DNA of 64,000 nt from Paraburkholderia aromaticivorans. Its GTDB lineage: Bacteria; Pseudomonadota; Gammaproteobacteria; Burkholderiales; Burkholderiaceae. Positions within the stretch are counted from its first letter, which is position 1; every line of letters starts with the position of its first letter. The notes beneath the pieces are model-generated. The model worked only from the letters and a program-made list of their open reading frames with translations, did not search any database and was not told the DNA's origin. Location of the stretch: contig NZ_CP051514.1 in the NCBI RefSeq assembly GCF_012689525.1, forward strand, positions 868,001 to 932,000, given 5' to 3'. The translations under genes were made by a program, and so were the position numbers. Positions 8,803 through 17,298 of this stretch are shown here, one piece after another.

Positions 8803-9948
8803 TTACTTGCGCTGATCGAACCGGCGCTGGAACACATGCTCGGCGATACGATTCTTCAATACCTCGATCGACCCACCTGCGATCATCCAGCCGCGCGTTC
8901 GGCGCACGCAGTATTCAACCAGCGATTCCTGGCTATAACCCATGCCACCCATCACCTGAAGCGCCTCGTTCGAAACATCGAATCCTGTGAGGTTGCAGTG
9001 CAGTTTTGCGAGCGCCGTATTGTGTGCCGTCGGCAATTCGCCATTCGGAACATTGGCCGCGCGATAGAGGAGCAGTTGCGACGCTTCGAGTTTCAAGGCC
9101 ATGTCAGCGAACTTCCACTGGATACCCTGAAATTCGCAGATCAGCCGGCCGAACTGCTCGCGCATCAGCGCATAATCCCGGGCTGTATTGAACGCGTACC
9201 GCCCGAGCGCCAGTGCGCGCGACGCGTTACCCACCCGCTCGACGTTAAAGCCAGCAATCTGCTTCTTGAAACCACCCGGCCCAAGCAGCACATTTTCCGC
9301 AGGAATTCTGCACTCCTCGATATAGAGTTGCGACCATTCCTCGCCGCTCATGAAGCTGGATGGCTGCCCAACCGTAAAGCCCGGCGTGCCTTTCTCGATC
9401 AGAACCGAGCCGATGTTCTCGACACCCGGACCGAAACGGCAATAGACGAGGAAAAGGTCAGCGTCGGGGCTGTGCGTCGAGAAAATCTTCGTGCCATTGA
9501 TTACGTACTCGTCGCCTTCCTTGCGAGCCGACGTCTTGAGCTGCGTCACGGCCGAGCCTGCGCCCGGCTCCGTCATGCCAAGCGCGATGACCTTGCGGCC
9601 ACCGAGCAGATCCTTCAGATAACGTTTCTTCTGGTCGGGCGTCGCATACTCGACGAACGTGCGGATCGGGCCGAAGTTACCAGCCTGCACTATGTCCGCG
9701 CTCTTGGGACAGATCAGTGCAATTTCCTGAATTGCAATGACCGCGTCCATCAGCGTGCCGCCCTGGCCACCATCCTCCTCCTTCATGGTGATACCAAGCA
9801 GGCCCTGCTCAGCAAGTTTCCGCGCAACATCGAAGTCGAAACCAGCATGGTGCGCACGCTTGAGCGCGCCTTCTGCCAGCGTGTCTCGCGCAAATCGCTG
9901 CACAGCATCGGCGAACGCGTTCTGGTCCTCTGTAAGTGCGAAATTCAC
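8803..9948 (-). CDS. Acyl-CoA dehydrogenase, first gene of the beta-oxidation operon
   Basis: 381 residues, normal for the family, beginning MNFALTEDQNAFADAVQRFA. It is an FAD enzyme that introduces the 2,3 double bond in acyl-CoA and passes electrons to ETF. Visible signatures are GMTEPGAGSAVTQLKTSA (FAD/substrate loop), NGTKIFSTHS, the central RYAFNTARDYALMREQFG helix and LQVMGGMGYSQESLVEY; the C-terminus has MIAGGSIEVLKNRIAEHV, where the Glu in SIE is a candidate base. It is followed by ligase, hydratase/dehydrogenase, ETF and thiolase. The promoter must lie in the 107 bases separating it from the divergent LysR start at 10056. Confidence 0.93.
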   Translation of the reverse strand: MNFALTEDQNAFADAVQRFARDTLAEGALKRAHHAGFDFDVARKLAEQGLLGITMKEEDGGQGGTLMDAVIAIQEIALICPKSADIVQAGNFGPIRTFVEYATPDQKKRYLKDLLGGRKVIALGMTEPGAGSAVTQLKTSARKEGDEYVINGTKIFSTHSPDADLFLVYCRFGPGVENIGSVLIEKGTPGFTVGQPSSFMSGEEWSQLYIEECRIPAENVLLGPGGFKKQIAGFNVERVGNASRALALGRYAFNTARDYALMREQFGRLICEFQGIQWKFADMALKLEASQLLLYRAANVPNGELPTAHNTALAKLHCNLTGFDVSNEALQVMGGMGYSQESLVEYCVRRTRGWMIAGGSIEVLKNRIAEHVFQRRFDQRK

Positions 9949-10055
9949 TTTTTTCCCCTCTCATCGTGGAACTGCTATGAGATTGATTATTGCAGTCGAT
10001 CGATTGACACACTACTTCGCATACGGTACGGTTCTATGACTTTTTGGAACACCGC

Positions 10056-10982
10056 ATGCCCCGAGTCGTCCCTCCTCTCAATCCCCTGCACGTCTTCGAA
10101 TCGGTGGCGCGACTGGGCAGTCTCACCAGTGCGGCGGTGGAGTTGTGCGTCACGCACTCGGCAGTAAGCAGACAACTCACCACGCTGGAACAGTATCTGG
10201 GTGTCAGTCTTTTCGAGCGGGGACCAAGGGGCGTGAAGCTGACGAAAGTCGGGGCTGCCTATTACAGGCAGGTTGGTCCGGCTTTCTCGTCAATCGTTAC
10301 TGCAACCGAGGCGATCGTCGGACGCCTTGAGGGCGAACCCCTTCGCCTCTCGGTCTACAACACCTTTGCCGCGAAATGGCTGATGCACCGCTTACATCGA
10401 TTTGAACAGGCATATCCGGCTATACCGGTCGAACTCAGCACGACCGTCGCGAAGATCAATTTCAACGAAGTGCAGGTCGATGCAGCCATACAGTTCGGCG
10501 ACGGAAACTGGCCAGGCATCAATTGCGAGCGGCTGTTTGAAGATGTGATCGAACCTGTCTGCAGTCCTGCACTCCTGCGCACCGGACCGCCGCTGGCATC
10601 GATCGATGACCTGGCGAAGCATCGTCTGTTGCAATCCCGATATCGTCGGCACGACTGGTTTGACTGGCTGCGCGCCGTAGGACGGAGCGATCTTGAGGAA
10701 CTTGTCAGCCGTCAGCGCGGGGGCTTCCAGAATTCTCTGCTCGCCTATCAGGCGGCTATCGAGGGCATGGGAATTGTCATGGGGCAACTGGAGCTTCTTG
10801 CAAATGACCTTGCCGCAGGCACACTGGTACGTCCTTTCGAGAGACCCGTGTCGCGGAACCTGGCCTACTATCTGCTCATTCCGGACAACAGGAGACACTC
10901 CCGCAATGTCGATGCGTTCCGCTCCTGGCTTCGCGCAGAGATCGCAGCGATGCCCGCCGGTTACGGCGGGACGCACGTCTGA
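10056..10982 (+). CDS. LysR-family regulator (GcvA-like), divergent from the beta-oxidation operon
   Basis: 308 residues when started at ATG 10056 (MPRVVPPLNPLHVFESVARL); the longer frame adds only MEHR. The N-terminal winged helix-turn-helix reads GSLTSAAVELCVTHSAVSRQL-x2-LE-x-YLGVSLFER, and the rest is a substrate-binding-like effector domain. It belongs to the GcvA-like LysR branch, as shown by the PPLNPLHVFE-type start and GVKLT-x-VGAAYY. It is transcribed away from the acyl-CoA dehydrogenase gene across a 107-base gap, the typical arrangement for a LysR controlling its divergent neighbour. The effector is unknown, plausibly a CoA ester or the free acid. Confidence 0.92.
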   Translation: MPRVVPPLNPLHVFESVARLGSLTSAAVELCVTHSAVSRQLTTLEQYLGVSLFERGPRGVKLTKVGAAYYRQVGPAFSSIVTATEAIVGRLEGEPLRLSVYNTFAAKWLMHRLHRFEQAYPAIPVELSTTVAKINFNEVQVDAAIQFGDGNWPGINCERLFEDVIEPVCSPALLRTGPPLASIDDLAKHRLLQSRYRRHDWFDWLRAVGRSDLEELVSRQRGGFQNSLLAYQAAIEGMGIVMGQLELLANDLAAGTLVRPFERPVSRNLAYYLLIPDNRRHSRNVDAFRSWLRAEIAAMPAGYGGTHV

Positions 10983-10984
10983 AC

Positions 10985-11012
10985 TGGCGGGCACAGCATG
11001 CCGCCCGCTCGA
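10985..11012. terminator. Possible bidirectional terminator between convergent genes
   Basis: A short hairpin with GCGGGC and GCCCGC arms around a 10-base loop sits in the 36-base gap between the LysR stop and the convergent MmgE/PrpD stop. There is no clear T-run, so termination is only suggested by position. Confidence 0.3.
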
Positions 11013-11018
11013 AGCGGC

Positions 11019-12407
11019 TTACTGACGATAGTAGAGGTTACGCTTAAGCCCCTGCGGAAGCAGGTCGGCAAGGTGCAGATCTGATGTGCCCAGTTCATCC
11101 ATACGCCAGAGGTTCGCAAGCATCGTTGCGGCCGCCTGCGAACCGATCACGGGCTCCGCTAACTCAATGAACTTTTCGTTGATATCGTCATCGCTCAGCG
11201 GCGATTCCGGGTCACCACGACGATGTGGCGCGAACACCTCGATGGTTCTCCCGTCAAGAAGGAGAAGCTCGACCCGGGCAGCACGCATCTTCGGAAATGC
11301 GTGCGTCAGTTCGGGGTCTGCGACCAGCTCGACCTTTTTCATGAGTTCCCGGACCTGATTGTCCCACAGGCGCTTTTCCGTAAAAGCCTCGAGACGGACC
11401 GATCCGTATACCGCCGCGTGGCCCAACACATACGGCATGCTGAAGCGCGCTTCGAACGCGGACCCTGGCTCCCTGATGCCGGCGACATCGAGTGCTGGCG
11501 CATATGTTCTGACGGTGATCCTGGAGATCTGCTGCCATCTCAATTGGTTCTGGCTTAGCGCCTCGAGCAGCGCATCGATGGCGGCGAACGTGTGGCCGCA
11601 GCAGCCGTGATTTTTCTGCGTGATCCGCTCAATGTTGAAGGTGGTCCCCAAACCATCCGTTACCGTACTCCAGTCCGGAGAATCGCAAAGCGCCGCACCG
11701 AAACCGGCTTTCCCTTCGAGTATGTCTGCCACACCGGTGATGCCTGCTGCTGCCCCCTGGGCCGCAGTCACGCCCACCCACGCCGCATGGCCGGCGTGGA
11801 GCGCTTTGGTCATCGCATCGGACCTGAACGCCTGTTGAAGTCCAGAAGCAAATGTGGCCGACGTTGCCATCGCATGGAGCGCAGCCTTTCCGTCACCGGG
11901 TGCCGATAGCGTCACGCCCGCAGCGGATGCGCCAAAGCAGCCAACCGTGCCGGTGGTATGAAAAAACCGGTAGTGTGCCGGCTGGATTGCTGCGCCGATG
12001 CGTGTGGAAACTTCATACCCTGCCACGATCGATTTGAGAAGTGAAAGACCGCTTGCCTGCGTCTCTTCAGCCAGTGCCAGTGCGGCAGCAATCGTTGGGC
12101 ATCCTGGGTGATACACCGCATCGCGAAATATATCGTCGAACTCAACGGCATGCGACGTGCTGCCGTTTATCCATGCAGCGGTCGGCGCAAAGGCGGTGGT
12201 TTCGCTACCAGGCAGGCTTGACCTCCCATAGCCAAGTTCCCCTCGATGCGCCTGCAGGAGCTGGATGCTGGGTGCCGTTTGGGTGCCCGGCAGCAACGCC
12301 GAGAACCAGTCGATCAGCACCCGCTTGGCCGCGTGCAGCGTTTCTGGCCTCAGTTCAGTGGCATACTGCTGAGCGACATATTCTCCAAATTGTTCCAGTA
12401 TCGTCAT
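11019..12407 (-). CDS. MmgE/PrpD family protein
   Basis: 462 residues with the all-helical MmgE/PrpD N-terminal domain followed by the C-terminal lid domain. Characteristic stretches are LIDWFSALLPGTQTAPS, NGSTSHAVEFDDIFRDAVYHPG (active-site region near HAVEFDD), AGYEVSTRIGAAIQPAHY and ITQKNHGCCGHTFAAIDALL. Members dehydrate or isomerise tricarboxylates such as 2-methylcitrate and cis-aconitate, but many paralogues have unknown substrates. Its start overlaps the hydrolase stop by four bases (ATGA), and it is the last gene of a three-gene operon with an MHS transporter. A carboxylate substrate imported by that transporter is inferred. Confidence 0.88.
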   Translation of the reverse strand: MTILEQFGEYVAQQYATELRPETLHAAKRVLIDWFSALLPGTQTAPSIQLLQAHRGELGYGRSSLPGSETTAFAPTAAWINGSTSHAVEFDDIFRDAVYHPGCPTIAAALALAEETQASGLSLLKSIVAGYEVSTRIGAAIQPAHYRFFHTTGTVGCFGASAAGVTLSAPGDGKAALHAMATSATFASGLQQAFRSDAMTKALHAGHAAWVGVTAAQGAAAGITGVADILEGKAGFGAALCDSPDWSTVTDGLGTTFNIERITQKNHGCCGHTFAAIDALLEALSQNQLRWQQISRITVRTYAPALDVAGIREPGSAFEARFSMPYVLGHAAVYGSVRLEAFTEKRLWDNQVRELMKKVELVADPELTHAFPKMRAARVELLLLDGRTIEVFAPHRRGDPESPLSDDDINEKFIELAEPVIGSQAAATMLANLWRMDELGTSDLHLADLLPQGLKRNLYYRQ

Positions 12408-13291
12408 GGCGAGTCAAAGATGGGTTGGTGGGTATGTATCTGCGCATCGGCGTGGCCGCGCGAGACGCGATGTCCCGAATCGATAAAGGCGATGATCTGT
12501 TCGTTGAACCACTGGGCACGCTCAAACTGGAGCCAGTGCGCAGCGGACACAGCCGATGCTTCGTTGTCGGGTGAAAGATCCCTTATCCATTGCTGACGAC
12601 CAGCCAGATCATGGCACTGGTGCAGATCTTTCGTCCCCAGTACCAACCACACCGGCGCTTTAACGCCAGCGATCAGCGCCTTAGTAGGGTTGGTGCGGGC
12701 AATGGGTCGTGTCAGCACCCGCGTCGCGCGGACGTGACTTGAAGTCAACGCCGTCAGTTCTGGCGTCACAAGGGCGCTACCCGACAGCATGACTTTCCTG
12801 AGAGAAATCTTCACGCCAGCGTCGATGCTGCCTGAGCGGGCAGCCTCCGCAGCCTGATCCTGAACGCCCCGAAGAGTCGATGAGGGCGGTCCCATACCCG
12901 CAGGATTGACGAGTGTCAGACTGTGGACCCGTTCAGGGCGGTGGGCAGCCATGTATCCGGCAATGCAGCAGCCAAAGGAGAATGCCGCAAGATCAAACTG
13001 CTGAACGCTGAGGGAATCGAGCAGATCAAAAATCCGGTTCCCCGCCAGTTCAAGAGAGAACATCTCCTTGGGGCTCGACGATGCGCCGAACCCCGGCAGG
13101 TCTGGCGCAATGACACGCCGTGTCTGCGCGATTGCTTCGACATTTGCCATCCAGTGATACCAGCCACCATGGCCACCGTGAACGAGTACGAGCGGCTTTC
13201 CGTCGCCCTGGTCCAGATAGCTGATGGTGCCCTGCGCGTCGACCAGCTGTTTTGCCGTGGCCGCAAGTCTTTCGAAATTCCTGTCGATCAT
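12404..13291 (-). CDS. Alpha/beta hydrolase
   Basis: 295 residues with a standard alpha/beta-hydrolase fold. The oxyanion stretch is KPLVLVHGGHGGWYHW, followed by VIAPDLPGFGASSSP. The nucleophile region reads FDLAAFSFGCCIAGYMAA, where FSFGCC replaces the usual G-x-S-x-G with Ser still central. A Leu-rich strand VWLVLGTKD and HWLQFERAQWFNE supply likely acid and His. It overlaps both neighbours by four bases (ATGA), showing translational coupling with MmgE/PrpD and the MHS transporter. It resembles C-C bond or lactone/ester hydrolases of catabolic operons; the substrate is unknown. Confidence 0.88.
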   Translation of the reverse strand: MIDRNFERLAATAKQLVDAQGTISYLDQGDGKPLVLVHGGHGGWYHWMANVEAIAQTRRVIAPDLPGFGASSSPKEMFSLELAGNRIFDLLDSLSVQQFDLAAFSFGCCIAGYMAAHRPERVHSLTLVNPAGMGPPSSTLRGVQDQAAEAARSGSIDAGVKISLRKVMLSGSALVTPELTALTSSHVRATRVLTRPIARTNPTKALIAGVKAPVWLVLGTKDLHQCHDLAGRQQWIRDLSPDNEASAVSAAHWLQFERAQWFNEQIIAFIDSGHRVSRGHADAQIHTHQPIFDSP

Positions 13292-14649
13292 GATCCCATC
13301 GATTTTTTCTCGATCGGCTTCGCTACGGTTTCACTCATCACCAGGTAAGTGATCAAACTGACCGCGGATCCGATGCACACATAGATCAGAAAAAGTTGCT
13401 CCTGATGGCGCCCTTGCAACCACGTCATAAGATACGGAGTCGTGCCTCCAAGCAGAGCAACCACCAGATTGAAGGGCAGGCCAATTCCCAGTGCCCGAAC
13501 CTCGGTATCGAAAAGCTCCGCCATCACAGCAGGCGCAATCGATGTGTAAAGTGCGTAGAGAACCATCCCGAATAGCTCGACCCTGAGGATGGACCAGAAT
13601 GTGTTGCCAACCGACAGCACAACCGGATAGAGAAACAAAGTGTATGCTGCCGCCATAACGACAAGTTGTGGTCGACGTCCGAGCCGATCTGAAAGCGCAC
13701 CAAACAGCGGCTGTACCACCGTGAAAGCAATCAGACTCCATGTACTGGCTGAGTAGGCCGTTTCAGGCGATGCGCCCGAGCGGTGAATCGCATACACGGG
13801 GACATAGACAATGAACAGATAGAACCCGAACGCGCCAAGAATGCTGGTACCAATCAGCGTGAGCATCTGTCGGCGATGGTGCAACATGAGCGTACGCAGC
13901 GGACCGTTGCCGGATCTGCTTTGCTCCTCGGCCACATGTTCAAAAGCTTGGGTCTCGCTGACGCGAGTACGCAGCCAGTAGCCGAACAGCCCCCCCAGCG
14001 CCCCTACAAAAAATGGAATTCGCCAGCCGAACGACAGCATCTGGTCGTGCGTTAGGAATTGCGTCAGCGCCCAGGTCAGGCCCGATGCACAGATGAGCCC
14101 TATACCCGTCCCGAAGAAAAGGAAACTTCCGTGAAAACCTCGCCGGTTTGGCGGCGCAGTCTCTGCCAGAAAAGAGCAGGCGGCAGCAAATTCTCCACCG
14201 ACAGACATTCCCTGCAGTAATCGCGCGAGGGTCGCAATCACCGGAGCTGCCAAACCAATCGACGCGTAGGTTGGTAGCACAGCAATCATCAGCGATCCCG
14301 CCGCCATCAGGGTGACCGAAACGGTCAATGCGGTCCGACGGCCATAGCGGTCTGCGACCTCCCCTAGCACCCAGCCGCCCACCGGCCGCATAACGAAACC
14401 GAGTGCATACACCCCGAAAGCTGCAAGTAGCGCGGAGCGCTGATCAATCGACGGAAACAGTTGCGGTCCGAAAAAGATCGCAAGGTTGGCGTATATCGAG
14501 AAATCGAACCATTCGATCGCGTGACCAATGCAACCGGCGACACGACTGCGGACGTTTGCCCGGGTTGTTGCGGCCTGCGATGCGAAGGTTGGAAGAATGT
14601 GCGACACGATGTCTCCTGAAGGGCTATTGTCTTGATCCGGCATCGACAA
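13288..14649 (-). CDS. MFS transporter, metabolite:H+ symporter (MHS) family
   Basis: 453 residues with about 12 hydrophobic segments. Family marks are GCIGHAIEWFDFSIYANLAIFFGPQLFP in TM1, RPVGGWVLGEVADRYGRRTAL between TM2 and TM3 (the MFS loop signature), and RLLQGMSVGGEFAAACSFLAE in TM4-5. MHS proteins import carboxylates (citrate, alpha-ketoglutarate, proline/betaine, shikimate) with protons. It is first in an operon with a hydrolase and MmgE/PrpD joined by four-base overlaps, so it most likely brings in the acid those enzymes process. The 350 bases upstream are decayed IS66-like DNA, so the native promoter may have been altered. Confidence 0.92.
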   Translation of the reverse strand: MSMPDQDNSPSGDIVSHILPTFASQAATTRANVRSRVAGCIGHAIEWFDFSIYANLAIFFGPQLFPSIDQRSALLAAFGVYALGFVMRPVGGWVLGEVADRYGRRTALTVSVTLMAAGSLMIAVLPTYASIGLAAPVIATLARLLQGMSVGGEFAAACSFLAETAPPNRRGFHGSFLFFGTGIGLICASGLTWALTQFLTHDQMLSFGWRIPFFVGALGGLFGYWLRTRVSETQAFEHVAEEQSRSGNGPLRTLMLHHRRQMLTLIGTSILGAFGFYLFIVYVPVYAIHRSGASPETAYSASTWSLIAFTVVQPLFGALSDRLGRRPQLVVMAAAYTLFLYPVVLSVGNTFWSILRVELFGMVLYALYTSIAPAVMAELFDTEVRALGIGLPFNLVVALLGGTTPYLMTWLQGRHQEQLFLIYVCIGSAVSLITYLVMSETVAKPIEKKSMGS

Positions 14650-14849
14650 ACGTGCTCGCCCCGAAGGGGTCTCGTGCCAATGACCGGTTATATGCGAGGA
14701 GTTTGGCGTGCGTACCCGTCGTTGAACAGTTCCTATCGCTCATACAGATATTCCAAAAACTCACATCGGATGGACGCCCACAGAATGCACTGGATAAGCG
14801 CCCGGTGAAGGCCTTGTCGAGATTTGTCAAGCAGCCGGTGCCCAGCGAT

Positions 14850-14945
14850 GCGGCAGCGCAGGGCGATGATATCGGCTCGATGGGTGGGTAACCGTGTGAG
14901 AGCGTCTTTGAGATAGACGTGCGGATCAGGCTCGTCTTGACTTCC
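14850..14945 (-). pseudogene. IS66-family transposase C-terminal remnant
   Basis: Minus-strand translation gives DEPDPHVYLKDALTRLPTHR followed by ADIIAL, matching the conserved IS66 C-terminal element (typically DP-x-AYL-x-DVL-x-RL-x-THP). Neither the upstream catalytic domain nor the ATPase orf is present. The fragment sits just outside the MHS transporter start. Confidence 0.6.
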
Positions 14946-15199
14946 TGTCGCCCGTACGTTCTCATCGCCCGCACAGAGAAAGGGGACGGCATGTCCGAGG
15001 ACGTCGCCAGACGTGCATTTGAGCCACCGTCGCAACCAAAAACCGGCGGATCGGGAACCGGCCCGGCTTGGCGCAGGTGCTGTCGGCTTGTGAACGATGC
15101 GGCGGCACGGCGAAGCTCGCACACGCACGAGACGAACGACGACCCCAGAACCGGACACCATGCAGGGCGACGCTGACGACTGGACCCGGCCGGGGGCCC

Positions 15200-15405
15200 C
15201 GTGTCAACCGTGGACTACTTGGTTTTTCGTTTGGCGACCGACGGCCGGGTCGCCAGTTGGAACGAAGGTGGTGCCCGAAGATCGTGGAGCTGCATTTTCC
15301 GTTCGCTACACCGAAGAAGACCGCCACGACGGCGTTCCCGATGCGGTAATGGACAATGTTCGTCGAACAGGACGCCCCGCCGGCATCCGCGCATCAAACC
15401 TTTAC
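15200..15405 (+). pseudogene. PAS-domain sensor remnant with frameshifts
   Basis: Frame one reads VDYLVFRLATDGRVASWNEG, the start of a PAS domain (usual pattern DYAIF-x-LD-x-GRV-x-WN-x-GA). After a frame change near 15300 the text continues FSVRYTEEDRHDGVPDAVMD, matching the later PAS segment HFSVFYTPEDR. At least one frameshift and loss of the flanks make it a dead piece of a PAS histidine kinase or diguanylate cyclase. Confidence 0.5.
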
Positions 15406-15719
15406 GGGTGGCTGTACATCGCGTCCCAGTCGGCCTTCGACACGGCCGGGCGTCCCGCGTCCGACGAGCCACTCACGACGCCGCCGAAGCCTGTCGCGCC
15501 CTTATGTGCGGCCACCTTGGCCACCTTGGCCAGGGCGGCCTGGATGTCGTCCGGATAGTGCGGATCGGCACCGGCAGCGGGACGCCAGCCAGTCTGCTCA
15601 AGCTGAACGAGTTCAGCACGTACCTGCGCACGCGTGAGAGATTGGTTCGACTGAGCGAACACGGCAACCGGAGCAGCAAGGGCAGCGGCAACGACAACAG
15701 CTTGAATAAGGGACTTCAT
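15402..15719 (-). CDS. DUF4148 periplasmic protein, copy 1
   Basis: 105 residues. A cleavable signal peptide is clear: MKSLIQAVVVAAALAAPVAV then FAQ, with cleavage expected after AQ. The mature part has LTRAQVRAELVQLEQTGW, DPHYPDDIQAALAKV and ends AVSKADWDAMYSHP, the DUF4148 pattern common and often multicopy in Burkholderiaceae. An inverted paralogue lies at 59610-59918, and the promoter region with its palindrome is also duplicated. This copy carries a short insertion (AKVAKVAAHKG versus AKVAAQNG). Function is unknown; an exported small protein is all that is visible. Confidence 0.85.
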   Translation of the reverse strand: MKSLIQAVVVAAALAAPVAVFAQSNQSLTRAQVRAELVQLEQTGWRPAAGADPHYPDDIQAALAKVAKVAAHKGATGFGGVVSGSSDAGRPAVSKADWDAMYSHP

Positions 15720-15752
15720 GGTACTTACCTCCAGACTGCGGTTTGTTCTGCT

Positions 15753-15770
15753 ACGAACAGACCTGTTCGT
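15753..15770. promoter_or_regulatory. Operator-like palindrome upstream of DUF4148 copy 1
   Basis: Perfect 8-bp arms ACGAACAG and CTGTTCGT around two bases, 34 bases upstream of the ATG at 15719. The same palindrome with 7-bp arms precedes the paralogue at 59560-59575, so it is conserved across the duplication. It lies near the expected transcription start and could bind a dimeric repressor. Confidence 0.45.
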
Positions 15771-16139
15771 GACCAGTGACTACAGTCTAGGTAGGCAGAT
15801 GCTTAAGATTAAGGCCGATGTCTGGAGGGAGTTGTTGCAGGATTTGGGGTAAACCCCTGACCCGTACTGTGCGACGTGACAGCGCAGCGATTGCCGGCAC
15901 CTCTCCTGGCAATGTCCTGGTTGCTGACAACTTCGCGTCGGAATCTTGACATATCGTGGCAACGTCCCGATACGCATCCTGCGTGCATCGCGATAACGGC
16001 GCGATGAACACCGGGCCAGACCCGTGAGTTAGCTGACTTTGGGAAACGCCATGAGTCAAGCAGCTTCCATAAGCGAAGTACTGGTTATGTTGCAAGGTCG
16101 TAGAATTGATCAGCCGCGGACGGATGGGTTCCGCGAGCA
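15771..16139. other. Non-coding region upstream of DUF4148 copy 1
   Basis: The first 60 bases match the promoter region of the inverted copy near 59505-59560 (CTTAAG, CTGCCTACCTAGACTGTAG). The remaining 300 bases show no ORF or motif that I can support. Confidence 0.4.
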
Positions 16140-16194
16140 GGTTGCATCTGCCTTTTGCTGATCGTATGCATCAGATCGATGCCGACGAGCAAGG
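16140..16194 (-). pseudogene. IS6-family transposase C-terminal crumb
   Basis: Minus translation gives LLVGIDLMHTISKRQMQ, which aligns with the C-terminal [15 protein letters not shown] of the IS6 transposases at 28449-28917 and 52975-53685. Nothing else of the element is recognisable here. Confidence 0.5.
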
Positions 16195-16365
16195 GGCTCC
16201 TCCGTAGGCGACTCGCTGCACGAGAATCGCGGACGACGTCATCGAATGCAGCGGATTCTGAGCTATCTGCACTTTATCGCACCGCGCTGCTCGATCGGGA
16301 TGCACCCTTTCATGCGAGGTGAGCGCGAAACCGATCCTCAGGAGAGTGGAGACCAACTCCAGCGC

Positions 16366-17298
16366 TCACCGCCGGTCAGCCAGTAAGCAGAGTCTTGTCG
16401 CGTGCAATGACTTTTGGCAGATGGACGCGCAGGAAGTCGACCCATGTTCTTGTCTTGCATCGATGAATTTGCGTGAAGGGTAGAGAGCGTAAATGTTCAT
16501 GTTCTGCAACGTGTGATGGGGCAGCACGCGAACCAGCGTGCCGTTGCGCAGACCATCGACGGCGGCATACAGCGGCAGCATGCCGATGCCCATGCCTTCG
16601 CGAATGGCGACAACCAGCGACTCAGCGATATTCACTTGTAACGGGCCGCGAACTGCAATCAATTCGCTGCCGTCGGGGCTTTCGAGCAGCCACTCGTGCG
16701 GCGGAAATGCAGGCGTGTTCAATATCAGGCATTCATGTTGCACGAGATCGCCTGGTTTCTCCGGGGCGCCCCGCGAACGCACGTAGTGCGGCGAAGCGCA
16801 CAGGATGCTGCACGTCGAGCCGAGCAGGTGAGAAACCATCTCCGAGTCAGAAAGCGAAGGCGCCCCAATGACGGCAACATCGCTGCCCCCTCCGAACAGA
16901 TCCGGCGCACTCTGTGACATCGTCAGTTCGACTGTCACGTCCGGGCACTGGGCTCGATACCTGGCGATCGCCGGCAGCACGTAGTGCTGGCCCAGGCTCG
17001 CGAAGCTGAACAACCGCAAGGTGCCGGCGGGGCGCTCATGCGCGCCGCTCGCCTCCTCCTCTGCCTTGGCGACGTCGGCGAGGATCTGCTGACAGCGCTG
17101 CAGATATCGCTCGCCAGCGGGTGTGAGTGCAAGACGCCGCGTCGAACGGTTCAGCAGGCGGGTGCGCAGGTGGGCTTCGAGATCCGATACCGCGCGTGAC
17201 ATGACGCCGGTCGTTGTATCGAGCGATTCAGCCGCCGCAGTGAAGCTGCCGGCTTCGACGACCCGTGCGAACACCCGCATGCTTTGTAGCGTGTCCAT
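16366..17298 (-). CDS. LysR-family regulator with frameshifted C-terminus
   Basis: Start at ATG 17298 (MDTLQSMRVFARVVEAGSFT) is preferred over a 19-residue upstream extension because LysR proteins of this branch begin MDTL. The winged helix reads AAAESLDTTTGVMSRAVSDL, then RLLNRSTRRLALTPAGERYL, followed by an intact effector domain to about residue 280. After YPSRKFIDA the reading frame changes. The next frame encodes TRTWVDFLRVHLPKVIARDK followed by TLLTG and a stop at 16376-16378, the normal LysR ending. One base appears lost near 16452. The protein may still bind DNA, but its end is altered. A related fragment lies at 56065-56308. The target is unknown. Confidence 0.8.
   Translation of the reverse strand: MDTLQSMRVFARVVEAGSFTAAAESLDTTTGVMSRAVSDLEAHLRTRLLNRSTRRLALTPAGERYLQRCQQILADVAKAEEEASGAHERPAGTLRLFSFASLGQHYVLPAIARYRAQCPDVTVELTMSQSAPDLFGGGSDVAVIGAPSLSDSEMVSHLLGSTCSILCASPHYVRSRGAPEKPGDLVQHECLILNTPAFPPHEWLLESPDGSELIAVRGPLQVNIAESLVVAIREGMGIGMLPLYAAVDGLRNGTLVRVLPHHTLQNMNIYALYPSRKFIDARQEHGSTSCASICQKSLHATRLCLLADRR

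Noticed and set aside
8836..10167. 443-codon plus-strand open frame antisense to the acyl-CoA dehydrogenase
   Set aside because: Shadow of a well-supported gene, with no domain and overlap with the divergent promoter.
15753..15770. LexA/SOS box for the DUF4148 palindrome
   Set aside because: Gram-negative LexA boxes are CTGT-N8-ACAG; here the half-sites point the other way with a two-base gap, so SOS control is not supported.
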